DNA of 64,000 nt from Perognathus longimembris pacificus (lineage: Eukaryota; Chordata; Mammalia; Rodentia; Heteromyidae), in NCBI RefSeq assembly GCF_023159225.1, contig NC_063181.1:24516073-24580072 (forward strand). Reading direction: 5' to 3'. Position 1 is the first letter of the stretch. Every line of letters begins with the position of its first letter. This document shows, in pieces, positions 1 through 12,639 of this stretch. A model generated the notes under the pieces. That model was not told the origin of the DNA, made no database searches, and saw nothing but the letters and a program-made list of their open reading frames with translations. The position numbers were made by a program, and so were the translations under genes.

Positions 1-36
1 TCAGCCTCCTGAGTAGTTAGGATTACAGTCATGAGG
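1..36 (-). repeat. B1-type SINE fragment (cut by window edge)
   Basis: The first bases read as the reversed start of a B1-derived SINE (cctcctgagtagttaggatt followed by acag). The rest of the copy lies outside the window. Confidence 0.5.
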
Positions 37-350
37 CTCCTGTACCCAGCAGCTCCCTAATTCTTGAATCACCAATGTTTTCTTATTAGTAAAGGATAAG
101 AAATGTGCTTCGAGTTTATATAACAGGTCACACACTTCCTTTGTTTGAAATCCATCAGTACTTGTCCAGGATAACATCCACTCCTTTGAAAGGGATAGCG
201 GTCCTTTATACCACCGGCAACACACATCTGCTGTCCCGCTTGTCAGTTTGTAATCCTGTTTCCTTTCCTTCCCACCAATCGCAGAATGAGAGGCTGTTTG
301 TTCCTTTGAAGCACTCTGCTCTTCACCTTTCTTTTCTTGGTCTGTGTTTC

Positions 351-352
<2 letters not shown>

Positions 353-396
<44 letters not shown>
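353..396. repeat. (CA)n microsatellite
   Basis: Uninterrupted CA dinucleotide run of about 44 bp. Predicted peptides of alternating residues across it are artefacts. Confidence 0.97.
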
Positions 397-400
<4 letters not shown>

Positions 401-964
401 CTTATCAGTCCATTAGTTTCTGACCCCCTTCAGCCAATCTTCCATGTTCTGTTACACATGGTCATTAGCTCTATTAGACTACCCATCAATTTTTATTATT
501 TTTTTTATATTTTCCCCCTGCAAGAGATACCAGTCTCTTAAATATAGGAGGGAGTTCCTTTTTCCTCTCCAGTGCTTGACCTGTAGGACTATTTACATGT
601 TATTTAACAAAACCTATGATTTCTAAAGCACTTGGCACTCTCTGAGCTATTTTTAAGCATATTGTTTTTATTTGTTCTTGAAATAATTCCAGTTGTACTT
701 ATGGTGAACTGTTACCAGCCTGGTTCCTCTACACACACAGATGCTAGGGGTGGTGAAGGTCGAGACTTCAGCTGTTCTATGAGGGGTGGACGATCGAGTC
801 TTGGGTCTTCCAAACCTGCCTCTCTCTTCATTTCAGAGAAGAGCAACCTGCAAATGGAAACTCAGCCCTCTGGCAAAGGCAGCAGACCCCTTTTACTCTC
901 ACTTCTGGCCAGGAAACTGGACAGGCTGAGCATTTCAACCTTATAGGTGATATGAGTTCAACAG

Positions 965-1330
965 CCCGACACCTGCTTATATTCCTAGCTACTAGCGAAG
1001 CTAAGAATGGGAGGATTGAAGTTCAAGGCGAGCCTAAGAGAGAAAAGTTTGCAAGCCCCCTTCTCAAGCCATAGCTGGGCACAGTGGCACAGACTTCTTA
1101 TCCTAGATATGTGAGAAGCTGAAACTGGGAAACTCATGGTGGCAGGCCAGCCTAAGCACAAAAGCCCATGGAGGAAATCTGAATGCAGTGGCAAGGCCCC
1201 ATGTGAGAAAGGAGACCCTATTCTAAAAATAACCAGCAAAAGACAGGGATGAAGGTGTGGCTCATTGACATCATACCTAGTAGGTGTGATATCCTGAGTT
1301 TAAATCCTAATACTTCCTAAAAAGAAAAAA
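965..1330 (+). repeat. Degenerate SINE-like sequence
   Basis: Contains decayed B1-like blocks (cctagctact at about 986 and gctgggcacagtggcac at about 1074) and ends near an A-rich tail at about 1321-1333. Probably one or two old B1-type insertions. Boundaries are approximate. Confidence 0.4.
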
Positions 1331-2339
1331 AACAACATTTCATTCTTACTAGACCTCAGTTGTCCTATGTATGAAATGAAAAGTTGACACCAAGCAAGGA
1401 ATTCTCAGTTCTTTCATATTTCTTTCTTTTTTTAAGTTCTTTTATATTTCATACCCAATAATTGTTCTAATCCAGAGAATCCAGAACTTTCCTGATTCCC
1501 AGTATCTACCTGATGCCTCACTCTTTAAAAAGTTTAAAGTAACTCCCGGTGTCTGTGGAAGTTGGCTGTACCATCCAGGCGCTTTGTGATTGGGAACTTA
1601 CAGTCCTAATCAAAGACACTGAGCTCTAGTTGATGGAAGCAAAGAAAACGAGAAAGCAAAAGGAAGACGTTTATATTAAACTTATATACTAAGCTTTAAA
1701 TATACAAAATTATAGTGGTATTATTGAGTGTATATACTATAGTTTTACAGTGCAATGTTATCATTTTGAAGTACATATGACTTTGTTAATAGTCTGACAT
1801 TCTATAGAATGCTGAAAATATTGAGAATATAGTTTAATTATCATTCGAGAGCACAAATAGCATGGTCAAAGCATCATTGTTGTGATTAACATGTAAGATT
1901 CATTCTATTGTAAATTAAATTACAGTCATTTCTTGGTAAATACGTTCATGACGAGGAAAGATGTTACAATTCGAATCATGGTAAGAGGCTATGACGAATT
2001 TTACTGGGCAGTTATCTCAGTTCTTGGGGTAAAGTTTGAGGCAGCAACTGGAAGAACAGTTCTAACTTAGAAACAGTTATATTTTTAGAGATGTCATAAA
2101 ATAAAAGTTATTTCCACATAGCAAAGCTGTTGGAGATAGTCCAAGTTTTGTGAAGTTTAATTAAGTAATTCATGTTGTCACCACATCAAGCCCGAACAAA
2201 TTCAAGGTCTTTGTAAGCTGTTGTTAAACTGGCTGGGTTGATAAGTTGATGACATTCCCTTCTTTAAAGTTCGAAGCCACAAAACGTTTGTTATATGGCT
2301 AATTGGACAAAGCAAATGGTACACTTATACTATATCATT

Positions 2340-2830
2340 CATCAGAGTTGCTGGACACTCGGTCTTCTTCCATGTCTTGGATTTGGGGCATAGTGCTACA
2401 ATAAACATAAGAGTGCAGATATCTTTTTAGCATACTGCTTTCAGTTCCTTAGGATAAATACTCAGTATTGGAATTGCTGGATCCTATGGTAGACTGATGA
2501 TTAATTGATTGAACAGCGTGTTGTTGGGCATTGAATATATAAAGCAAACACCACTACATTAACATTCTCTGGTAGTTCTATTTTTAATTTTTTGAGGTCT
2601 CTCCATATTGTTTATGACAATGTCTTTATTAATTTACATGCCCACCAACAAAATGTAAAAGTTTCCTTTTCTCGACCTCCTTCTCAATTGTTGTCTTATC
2701 TTTAAAAAAAAATAGTCACTGTAGCAGTAGTGAGATGGTACCTCATGTAGTTTTGATTTCTAATTACCTGATGATTAGTGAAGTTGAAAATCATATCCTT
2801 TGTCTACTTTTAAATCAGATTGGGGTTTGT
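2340..2830 (-). repeat. Old L1 fragment (ORF2 3' end), antisense
   Basis: The plus strand parallels the L1 ORF2 3' region seen in this window at about 43680-44070: 'caataaacataagagtgcag', 'ttgctggatcctatggt', 'cctccatattg'-like and 'tgcccaccaacaaaatg' blocks occur in the same order. Heavily diverged, 5'-truncated and older than the L1 at 43063. Confidence 0.6.
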
Positions 2831-3264
2831 CATTTTTCCTGTTGACCAACTGTGAGCCACTATTTAACAATACAATAATAATATGAAACTCAACCATTTA
2901 TACTTTAATCTTCAAAAGAACAAAATGTTGCTAAACTGGTTATTTCTCTCAGCAGTTCAATTTCCCCAGTTCTGGCTTTACCTCCATGTTACACCTTTTT
3001 ATTATTTCCTACTAACACAGGAAGTCCACGAAATAGGAAGACAGCCCATTCTATGTACAACAGTATTGCCACCACAATCTCACTGGCTGCCCGTATCAAC
3101 AATTTGTTGTTGTTGTTGTTGTTATTTGAGGAGGATGTTTGTTGAGGTAAGGTAGTACTATGAAGCCCAAGTGCTGGGATTATGGGTATGCATCACTATA
3201 CCTCATTTTTAAAATCAACAGTCTTTTAAATAAGTTACCTAAGTGAAATGTATTCTGCACACTT

Positions 3265-3487
3265 TCCCTCCCTGCTCATGGGGCTTGAGCTCAGGGCCTG
3301 GGCACTGTCCCTCAGGTTTTCTTCTCAAGGCTATTGCTCTACCACTTTGAGCCACCTCCAGCTTTCTGGTGGTTATTGGAAATAAGAATTTCATGGTCTT
3401 TCCTTCCTGGGCTGGCTGTGAACCATGATTCTCAGATTTCAGCCTTCTGAGTGGCTAGGGTTACAGGTGTGAGCCACTGGCACCCAG
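3265..3487 (-). repeat. B1-Geo composite SINE
   Basis: Reverse-oriented element: Geo half first on the plus strand (ggcttgagctcagggcctgg), then a B1-like half ending gtgagccactggcaccca. Flanked by imperfect 12-13 bp repeats starting ttctgcacac at about 3253 and 3491, consistent with target-site duplications. Confidence 0.8.
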
Positions 3488-4340
3488 TTTCTGCACACAT
3501 TATACTATTCACAATCTCTTATTAAAGAAGATGGGAGGAATTTGTTCTTTCCTCTGGGTTAAAGTTAATATTGCTTTTGTGAGGCTTCACTTTCATAATT
3601 GATATTTCCTAAATGGATAGTGGCATTTTTTTGGCAAATAGGCAATGAAGGAAACTGACCAGAAGCAAGAAGCTGTTATGAATCTTGATATCAAAGATTT
3701 CAATGAAAATAAGAAAGTCAAGTCAGCCCTTTGTACAGCTTACCATGGGGTTGCGAGGTACTGGTATGCTGAATTTTCCTGGACAGTTTCTATCCCAGGG
3801 TTCCAATTGGTCATTTGTGATCACATTCCCACTGACCTGACCTTTGTCCAGATTTAAGATTCATGAAACAAAATCAGCATGCAACAGGTAGCCTGGGTAG
3901 GATCCCAGGGGCTCTTCTTCCTCAGGCTGATTCTGCCCAAGGATATCTGCTTCTCTGGACCTGGACATAGCCCTGGCTATTTCCACTTACCCACACATTT
4001 AAAAATTAAGGATAAGTTGAGACTCATCCTTTGGGGATGAGACTCCCCCTAAGGTAATGCTTTGGGCTTTGGAAGTGAAAATCCCCAAACCTTCTAGCAT
4101 ATGCTAACCATTTGCTCTATGATAATTTTTTTTTACAGTTAAGTGTCTCACAGCTTTAATCCCAGCTAGCTCCTTAGGGAACTGAGAGGATTGTGGTTTG
4201 GAGCTAGCCTGGGCAGAAAGGTCCCAGAGATTCCATCTCCAACTAACCCACAAAAATGCTGTGTTAGAGGGGTGGTTCAAGAGAACAAACAAGTGTAAGG
4301 CTCTTGAGCTTAAACTCCACTGTTGAAAATAACCATAGTG

Positions 4341-4544
4341 GGGCTGGGAATGTGGCCTAGTAGTAGAGTGCTTTGTCTGTGTTCGATTCCTCAGCACCAC
4401 ATAAACAGAAAAAGCTGAATGTGGCCTTGTGGCTCAAAAGGTAGAGTGCTAGCCTTGAATAAAAAGAAGCCAGGGACAGTGCTCAGGCCCTGAGTCTAAG
4501 CCCCAGGACTTGGCATAAATAAGTAAATAAGTAAGTAAATAAAA
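4341..4544 (+). repeat. IDL-Geo SINE (old copy)
   Basis: ID-like left monomer (gggctgggaatgtggcctag, B-box-like gttcgattcc) joined to the Geo right monomer (ttgtggctcaaaaggtagag, gccagggacagtgctcaggc) with a TAAA-rich tail. Flanking 16-bp repeats at 4325-4340 and 4545-4560 differ at one base. Confidence 0.88.
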
Positions 4545-6061
4545 GAAAATAACCGTAGTGATAATGCTGTACTGTTATTTTGTGCTGTAAACTGGTGTGG
4601 AGGTGTCCAGCAAGGTATGTTTAGGGGGTGGATTTTATTATCTCTTCTGCCCCCTAGTGGTAAAGCATAGGCAAAACAGTCTAATGGGACATGGACACCC
4701 GTGCATCAGGTAAAAATGTATTTGCAGATGAGAGCATAGAAAATTACCGTACACTATTATCAATTCCACAATAATTGGATAAGGTATGGTTTTCCTATTC
4801 ATAACTCATAGCATTGTTTCTACGATTATAAATAAACATCTTTATTTTTTAAATAATGGAAAATATTTTATCTCCAGATACAACCTTATGGAAAAATGTT
4901 TTAAAGATAAAAAGTATTGTTCAATGACTGTTCTGTGAATCTTTTGTCATTTGGTGTCAGAACTTCTGGCACAAACTTTTAGAAAAGTGTCAGAATAAAG
5001 GAGTGACTGTATGGAATAGTTTATAAGAGGAGGAGAAACTTTTTTTGGCTCCTAGTGATAGGTTTCAGTCCTAGTCAGCTAGTTCCGCTGCTGTGGCCTG
5101 TGGTGAGGTAGATTGTCAGTGTGGGAGACCACTCCCCTCCATCTACTGTACAGAAAGCTTTAAAAGCAAAGAAAGACCACAAACAAGCCTACTTCATATC
5201 CACATTTTAAAATTCCTCGTTAGTATAATCGTTACATTCAAGTTACATCCATGAAGAAGCCACACACTGGTTTTTACCAATAATATTAACATTGTCAAAC
5301 ATCACAGACATCGGCAAGAAAACATCAGTTGGGGGGATTCTGGCTTCCCCCTCCTATAAAACAATCTAAAGGATAAACTTTCAAGAGATCCAAGTTATTA
5401 GAACATTTATGGTAGTATGCTAATGAAGCAAGCAGGGAGGAAATGGGAAAGTGATGTGGTGAAAGGAAAAGAAATACAGGGAGCTGAACTCTGAGTCCGC
5501 TTAGGAGTGGTTGAGGAGGGTATCTTTAAGAGCAAACTCCTACATTAACGAACCTTCACAGTATTTTTTTCTCTTTTTTTTCCAGCTAAACATTATGATG
5601 CAAACTGAGCATGCCCCAAAATGTTTTTTTAATCACTTATACCTTTCTAACAAGAGCTCCCTGACCTTGAGATAAGCATGATGCCTCCACCATCTTTGCT
5701 TCACCTAGAATTTTAAACTGTGCATATTCTAAATGTACTCTTAACTGAGCATGCTCAGGAATGTGTCTGACCCTAAAATTCTTTCCTACATGAACACTGT
5801 ATATGCGCTCTATAGATTTCTCCATGTTTCTTCTGTTCAAGGAGGGCAATGCTTTGGAAGTAACTTCCGGTCGTCCTTACCTGCGCATGTCCTAGGTCTT
5901 TTTCCACTCTTGTTTCTTGGCAGTGCTTGTTTTGGCTCTGCACTTACCAGGATGTGAACCCCACTGCATATGGTTACACTACAACCACAGCAACCGAATT
6001 CTGCCAACAACTTTTATGAGATTAGAAGTAGTTTCTTTCCTAAGTAGACCTCCAGATAACA

Positions 6062-6160
6062 ATATAATTGAGCCAGAATGAGTATAATAGTTCACACTTG
6101 TAATCCTCTTAATATTTGGGAGGCACAAATAGGAGGATGTTGAATTAAAACCCCAGTATA
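6062..6160 (+). repeat. B1-like SINE, degenerate
   Basis: Reads as a worn B1: 'agtataatagttcacacttg', then 'taatcctcttaatatttggg' and 'aggcacaaataggagg', followed by A-rich sequence at about 6161-6195. Confidence 0.5.
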
Positions 6161-6289
6161 GAAAAATAAATGAAAAAAATCCAAAAACAAAAAAGAATAT
6201 AGTCTAGTCAATCTATTGATTGTAGCCTGGCAAGACCCTGAACACTTATAAAAACACAGCAATGTGAAGATAGTAGATCAACTTTTGTA

Positions 6290-6600
6290 ACAATCCTGGG
6301 CTTTAAACCCAGGGCCTGGTGCTTGCCAGGCAAGTGTCCCTCCATTTGAGCCAAAGCTCCAGACTTTTTTTTTTTTTCAATTTTAGTTAATTTACAGATA
6401 ATAGTCTCATGCTTTTTGTCCAAACCAGTTTGGTCCTCACTCTTCCTACCTGTGCTTTCTGAATGGTTGGGATTCTGTAATTCATGATTGGCTTGTTTAA
6501 TGAGAAGAAGTCTTGCTATCTTTTTTTGCACAGGCTGGTCATGAACTGTGATCCCCTGATTCTCTCCTAAGTTGCTGGCCTTCAGCACATCCACTTTGAA
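6290..6600 (-). repeat. Degenerate SINE sequence, antisense
   Basis: Contains a reversed IDL-like block (aacccagggcctggtgcttg), a T-run at 6364-6377 and a reversed B1-like block (caggctggtcatgaactgtg). Probably one diverged composite or two overlapping insertions. Confidence 0.5.
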
Positions 6601-6724
6601 GGCATTAAATCTAGATTTTGGTGTTTGTGTGCCTATATGTGAAAAAAAGGGAGAACATTAAACTAAGGGATATTTTCTAAGCGTGATCCTTCTCTCCAGA
6701 TCTGTTTCTTTTCAGTATTTATTC

Positions 6725-7200
6725 CAACATTGTGATAGTTACTAATGTCCATTCTCATTCACTTTGCAACATGGTGCATGGATCTATTTTCTGTTGCTAT
6801 CATGAAATATCTGAGGCTTTTTAACATTAAAAACAACAGAGGTTCATTTCTTAATCTCACAGTCATAAAAGTTCAAGGGCCTAATCCTGGTACCAGCTTA
6901 GTGTTGGTGGGGCCCATATGGTGGGTAGAATAATCAGTGGTAGCATATTTGAAAGGGAGAGATCACACAATCAGACAGGAGGCCAAAGAGGCTGGAGAGA
7001 GGCTAACTTGTTCTTTTTAAACCCTCCTCCTCAAGATTGGAGAGTCAGAAGAGCACACCCCCAGTGATCTAACAACCTCTCACCAAGCTCCACTTCCTAA
7101 AAAGTTCTATGACCTCCCCTGTCACCACACCAGGGCCCAGCCTACAACACATGCACCCTCGGGGAATGATTCACATCCAACCCATAACAAACACCTAATG
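6725..7200 (+). repeat. Ancient interspersed repeat, family not assigned
   Basis: The block from 'ttctgttgctatcatgaaat' at about 6789 through the 'ccagtgatctaacaacctct' area looks like an old mammalian dispersed repeat. I do not name the family. No open frame of interest. Confidence 0.35.
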
Positions 7201-7749
7201 AAGAAACCAACTTCACCTCCTAGAGCAGAGATTCTGAGCTAGCATCCCACATGGCTAAGACAATTCCCCCAAAGGTTGATATTCTAGCTTACTTTGGCCT
7301 ATTCTCTATGTGGCCTGGACAAGTGCCTTGTCCTTAATATCTAGATTCCCCTAGGGAGCCCAGATCCATTTGAGTTGAATGTAGCTCATTTTCATGAATA
7401 AGAAGCACATATGCAGTCGCCCTTCAGCATCAGCAAGGAGTGGTCTCAGATCACATGGTGATACAAAAGTTAGATTTTCCTGCCTATTATTTACAATGAT
7501 GTAGAACTTTCATGTAGTCTATGCAATTCTCCTGCCCATTTAAAATTTTCCTGATATTACTTTTAATACCCAGTGCAATGTAACTGCTGTGTAAATCATT
7601 GTATTGGAGAATAAGAACAAGGAAAAAGAAAGTGTGTGCATGCCAGTACAAATACTTCCTGTGATTGCTTGAAAACACAGATGCAAAACCAGAGTTCATA
7701 GAGGGCCAGTGCATTTGATTACACTGCTATTCAGATTGTTATTGCTTTC

Positions 7750-7750
<1 letters not shown>

Positions 7751-7796
<46 letters not shown>

Positions 7797-7806
7797 TGTT
7801 TGTGTG
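7751..7806. repeat. (TG)n microsatellite
   Basis: TG run with two minor interruptions. It abuts the end of a reversed B1-Geo SINE, a recurring arrangement in this window. Confidence 0.95.
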
Positions 7807-8265
7807 CCAGTGTTGGGGCTTGAACTCGGGGCCTGGATGTTGTCTGGTAGCTTTTTCTCTCAAGGCGCCATGGTGTTCTACCACTTAAGCCACAGCTCCA
7901 TTTCTGACTTTTTTTTTTTTTTGCTGCCAGTCCTAGGGCTTGGACTCAGGGCCTGAGCACTGTCCCTGGCTTCTTTTTTCGCTCAAGGCAGGCACTCTGC
8001 CACTTGAGCCACAGCACCACTTCTGGCCATTTTCTGTATATGTGGTGCTGGGGAATTGAACCCAGGGCTTCATGTATACGAGGGAAGCACTCTTGCCACT
8101 AGGTCATATCCCCAGCCCCAGATTTCTGACTTTTTGACTATTTGAAAATAAGAGTCTCACAGACTTTCCTGCCTTCAAATGACAACACTAAAATCTCAGT
8201 CACCATTATTAGATCTCAGACTCCTGAGTAGCTAGGATTACAAGTATGAGCCACCAATACCTGCT
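7807..8265 (-). repeat. B1-Geo SINE interrupted by a younger SINE
   Basis: Outer element: Geo half at about 7807-7913 (ggggcttgaactcggggcct) and B1-like half at about 8122-8265 (cagactttcctgccttcaaa, ctgagtagctaggattacaa). The two halves are separated by a complete IDL-Geo insertion. Confidence 0.8.
7914..8121 (-). repeat. IDL-Geo SINE nested in a B1-Geo SINE
   Basis: Complete reversed copy from its T-run to 'atatccccagcccca'. The 14-mer atttctgacttttt occurs at 7900-7913 and again at 8122-8135, a clear target-site duplication dividing the outer SINE. Confidence 0.92.
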
Positions 8266-8271
8266 TGGCTG

Positions 8272-8396
8272 CTTCCTTCCTTCCTTCCTTCCTTCCTTCC
8301 TTCCTTCCTTCCTTCCTTCCTTCCTTCCTTCCTTCCTCCCTCCCTCCCTCCCTCCCTCCCTCCCTCCCTCCCTCCCTCCCTCCCTTCCTTCCTTTC
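8272..8396. repeat. (TTCC)n/(TCCC)n microsatellite
   Basis: Polypyrimidine tract of about 125 bp, TTCC repeats passing into TCCC repeats. Adjacent to the B1 end of the preceding SINE. Confidence 0.96.
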
Positions 8397-8945
8397 TCTT
8401 TATTTTTAACAGATAATAGAGATCAGGATAAGGCAGGGTTAGAATTCTTATTCCCCAATGTGTCCTATGACCCTACTTATTTCTACTGACTTAAAAGGAA
8501 GAAAAAATGGCCTATTACCATGTCCTCTGTATTTGTCTTACTAACCACTTGACAACCAATTAAAGGGCATGAAATGAGTCTTTTATCTCTGGAGTCTTAG
8601 CACCTCACACCATGTCTAGCAAATAAGTGCTAAGTGCTTAATAAATGTTCAGGTCCTTCCACTTATCCCAACACACCAAATAAAGAGGCAAGTAGTAGTG
8701 AAGAGAAGAGAAAGAAGGGTTACTATGAGGCACAGGCATGTCACAGGAAGAGGCAGAGTGAGTAAGCACATTGGCTCAGTTTTCAAGTACAGACATGAGC
8801 TCTAGGTTTCAACAGAGGACTGATTGGGGCTGGAGATGAGATGCATGTGAAATCATGAAACGCTCCTTGTCACAGCTGTTGCTGCTAGATTGTCATCTCT
8901 GGATCGGCAGCAGCATCTGCCACAATAAGAGAGGCATTGTTGTGT

Positions 8946-9016
8946 GGCAGACAGTTTTGACTCTTGTAACAGGCAGACAGTTTTGACTCTTGTAACAGGC
9001 TATCGATCGATCGATC
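8946..9016. repeat. 26-bp tandem duplication plus ATCG repeats
   Basis: The 26-bp unit beginning ggcagacagttttgactctt is present twice at 8946-8971 and 8972-8997, followed by a short self-complementary ATCG run (9001-9016). Confidence 0.85.
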
Positions 9017-9484
9017 CAGAAGGCCTGCCCTTTCTGAAGTCCAGGGTGGTAACAGAAGGCTACTTAGTGCAGAGACGAAAGGAAAATTTAGGCAGGGAGG
9101 CCAAACTTTTTATGCTGCTTGTAGGTAACTTGGGGCCCAAGTTGAGTCATGGCTTTGTAGCAAAAGCAGCTTTCAAGTATCTGTCATTGTTTCCCTCCCC
9201 CTTTCTCCACTACCTGTCTCTGTAGCTCCTTTTAGTGCTTAAGAACATGAATCCTGGACATTCTCTTTCTCTGCTCCCGACTGTTTTGTTCTGCTATGCC
9301 TTCCCTACAACTAGGAATGAAAGCTTCTGAAATTGAAGGATCAAAAGTCCAGAATCAGAGTCCACAGATGTCTGAGTAACACACCTATTTGGTCTACAAT
9401 CTACCCTCCCACAACTGCAGGCTGTGTCACTGGGTAAAGAGAGTACACTATTGAGAATTAAAAACAAACAAACAAAAAAAACAT

Positions 9485-9650
9485 AGCCAGGTGCCAGTGA
9501 CTAACATCTAAAATCCTAGCTACTCAGGATCTGAGAATTATGGTTTGAGGCCAGCCTGGGTAGGAAAAGTCCATAAGACACTTATCTCCAGTTAACCACC
9601 AAAAAATCTAGAAGTGGAACTGTGGCTCAAGTGGTAAGAGTGCTAGCCCC
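9485..9650 (+). repeat. B1-Geo composite SINE
   Basis: Forward copy: B1-like half (ccaggtgccagtgactaaca, tcctagctactcaggatctg), then the Geo half (gtggaactgtggctcaagtg), truncated after 'gctagcccc' and running into a GACA/CA microsatellite. Confidence 0.8.
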
Positions 9651-9653
9651 AGG

Positions 9654-9690
9654 ACAGACAGACAGACAGACAGACACACACACACACATT
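9654..9690. repeat. (GACA)n(CA)n microsatellite
   Basis: Five or so GACA units passing into a CA run at the 3' end of the preceding SINE. Confidence 0.9.
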
Positions 9691-10772
9691 TCTTATATCT
9701 TTTTTGATACTAGGGTTTAAACTCAGGCTCTGAAGCTGATATTTGCAATTACGGCACAACAAGATAGATATGCAGGAAAACCACAGTTCTACAGTACTTT
9801 AATTTGTCAGACACTTTGGCTGCCATCATTTGACATATCATTTATCTAAAAATTCTCACACTATTTCTACTGGAGAAAGATAGATAAATCAGATTTATAA
9901 GAAGATATCTTTTGAACTGAACTCCTGCTCTAGGCCCTTAATGTTAACTAAACCGAACCAGAATGGAATCACTCATGCTAAGAGCCAAATATGAAAATTG
10001 AGTTTTAAACTGGGCCAGTTTTCAAAAATGTCAAGTGTCACAGCAACCTATCAGAAAGGAGACAGTTTACCCCCTGTATTTTATCCACTAGGGAAAATAA
10101 GGGCAATGATCAGATGATCAGTTTCCCTTTTGTTCCCTCCCCCTTCTTTCTTTAGTACCTCCACCCCATTCACTTAGCAAGCCCATCTCAGGGCATGGAT
10201 GCATGGTTCAGGGGTTAGGGCACCTGTCAAGGGGGCACACAGTGTGAGAGAGTGAGTTTGAGTCCTGGTCTTGCAGGGGGATTAAAAAAAAAAATCGAAC
10301 CTCCCCACCCAGCCAGCCAGAATGTCCATTGTAATAGATAAAAGACTGCAATTAATGAATTGCTATGATTGTTTTCCCCAACTATGATTGTGCCCAGTTC
10401 TGACTGACTGGGGAAGCAGTGGTCAACCAGGAGCCTCCTGAGCTGGTACTCCCTGGTGAACAGGGAGGGACGCCGAGTCATTTCAATCCTAGCTTAAAAT
10501 AAACTGCTGCTGTGCTTACAAAAAAAAACCCCTTTTTTAGTCATAGTTTACCTGGGAATTTTACAGGCCAACAAACAGCTTGCCCACAGTAACTACTGTG
10601 TGAGTCAACTTGGAACTTCCTGGAATTACTTTATTTTGAAATGAAGCCTCTTTCTAAGGAAACTGCATGGTTGGTATTCATGTATGACTTGAAGTGGAAT
10701 TTGGAGAGAGAGACAGAGAGAGAGCAATGGCTCTTAGATAAATGTCCACAGTAAGTCTCTACCAATGACTTG

Positions 10773-10774
<2 letters not shown>

Positions 10775-10832
<58 letters not shown>
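10775..10832. repeat. (TG)n microsatellite
   Basis: Pure TG run of about 58 bp next to a reversed B1-Geo SINE. Confidence 0.97.
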
Positions 10833-10833
<1 letters not shown>

Positions 10834-10842
10834 TAATTTTTA

Positions 10843-11086
10843 TTTTTGTCAGTTGTGAGGCTTGAACTCAGAGCCTGGGTGCTGTCCCTGAACTGTCCCT
10901 TTGTGCTCACAGATATCACTCTACCACTTGAGCCACAGCACCACTTCTGGTTTTTGAGAGGCTAATTGAAGATCAGAGTCTCATGGGGACTGTTTTGCCT
11001 GGGCTGGCTTTGAACCATGATCTTCAGATCTCAGCATCCTGAGCACCTAGAATTACAGGTGTGAACCACCAGTGCCCAACTGGTGA
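10843..11086 (-). repeat. B1-Geo composite SINE
   Basis: Reversed: Geo half (gaggcttgaactcagagcct ... cacttgagccacagcaccac) followed by B1-like half (tgcctgggctggctttgaac ... gtgaaccaccagtgccca). Confidence 0.85.
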
Positions 11087-12135
11087 GCTTTTTCCCCTCT
11101 AACCTTCTAAAGGTTGTACAAGGGGATTATAACTTCATGTGCCTATCTACTTCCAAGTGCTTCTTGATCAGAGTCCGCCCTCCCATCCTTCTCCCCAACC
11201 CCCACTTCTTCTGTTCTGCCCCCTAGACTGATTTCACATTTCACACTGCCTTTATCACAAATGCACACTGAGCATTCTGGTTGTGTTTATTCCCAGTTCC
11301 CTTTTTCATTAATCCATCCGACTTGGTGAGGTATTTTTCTTTGTAAAGAAATATAGGAGGAGAGCCCACAGTAAACCACTTAAGCATTTTAGTAGGAATA
11401 GCTTTAAGGAAAGGAATATATGGACACAAACCCCGCCAGCGCCCACTCTTTGGCAAGGTTACAGTTTCTCCCTTTGTCCAGCATTCTAAATGCTAAAGAA
11501 AATGACTAACACGTCAATGATGAAGACACTAACGGTGAAATACTTTTTTTCTTTCAATTAAGAACCCAGAATGGCTGGTTAACTCTAGATAAAATTGGAA
11601 AAGCAAGGCCTCTCCTCAATCTTCAGTTCTGTGCATCAACTAACTCAAAGCCTGTAAACTGCCAGTGATTTTTTTTTTTAAATCTGGGCCTTTATCAGGT
11701 TGATGAGTCAGACTACAGATCATGTACATACCAGACACATGTAAATCATTTCTCACTCCAGGGTATTGAGTTCATATTAGGGGAGGAGATCCCTTGGTGG
11801 GGGAGGCAGGGTCAAATTGTACAGGCCGAGATATGGTGCATGGATTGCGTCCACTACTCGTGACAGCATTCAGGCAATTTATCCTCACAGATTTACAAAT
11901 AGAAATGGTCCAAAAGAAACCACTTGTAAATCTTACTCTCAGTCCTTTCCATTTTAATTTGCAGCAGCAACAATAGCCCTGGAGGCAAATGTTGAGAATA
12001 GACTGCCTGAAAGCACAGAACTACTATTTCTATATGACACTTGTGCTGGTTAAAAATCAGAACCCAACAATGTATTTTTAGATTTTGTACAGAAGCATAG
12101 TTATTTTTGTAAGCTTTAGAATAGGCAAAGGTCTT

Positions 12136-12353
12136 GGGCTGGGGATATAGCCTAGTGGCAAGAGTGCCTGCCTCGGATACACGAGGCCCTAGGTTCGATT
12201 CCCCAGCACCACATATACAGAAAACGGCCAGAAGCGGCGCTGTGGCTCAAGTGGCAGAGTGCTAGCCTTGAGCGGGAAGAAGCCAGGGACAGTGCTCAGG
12301 CCCTGAGTCCAAGGCCCAGGACTGGCCAAAAAAAAAAAAAAAAAAAAAAAAAA
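12136..12353 (+). repeat. IDL-Geo SINE (young, CpG-rich subfamily)
   Basis: Complete forward copy with CpGs still present (gcctcggatacacgaggccc, aacggccagaagcggcgctg) and a long pure A tail. An 18-bp perfect duplication (agaataggcaaaggtctt) flanks it at 12118-12135 and 12354-12371. Little decay, so a recent insertion. Confidence 0.95.
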
Positions 12354-12639
12354 AGAATAGGCAAAGGTCTTAAGGAGAACTGGAAGGTCTGGAAATAAAA
12401 CACTACAAATGGACTTAGGGTATGAATATGTAATAAACGCCTTTGAACATTGGTAGGATATCAGGGTTCTGTCTTCTTCCTGGCATCTCCTCTGCCACCA
12501 TTTTTCAAGTCTTGATCATCTCCAAATCTTGATTATTTCCATCATCTCCCATATGGAGATGATTCTCCATCCTCCACTTCTACTAACTAAGCTACTTTGG
12601 CTCAGGCCAGATTTTAGCCACTAAAGAAAAAAAAAATCA

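Noticed and set aside
3645..3857. 70-codon frame rich in charged residues
   Set aside because: Isolated, no recognisable domain, no splice or promoter context.
8265..8489. Repetitive Ser-Phe-Leu-Pro frame
   Set aside because: Pure translation of a TTCC/TCCC microsatellite. The same applies to 42482-42664.
12150..12210. tRNA-like A and B boxes
   Set aside because: Part of the ID-derived SINE; it does not fold into a functional tRNA with an anticodon arm and is repeated many times.
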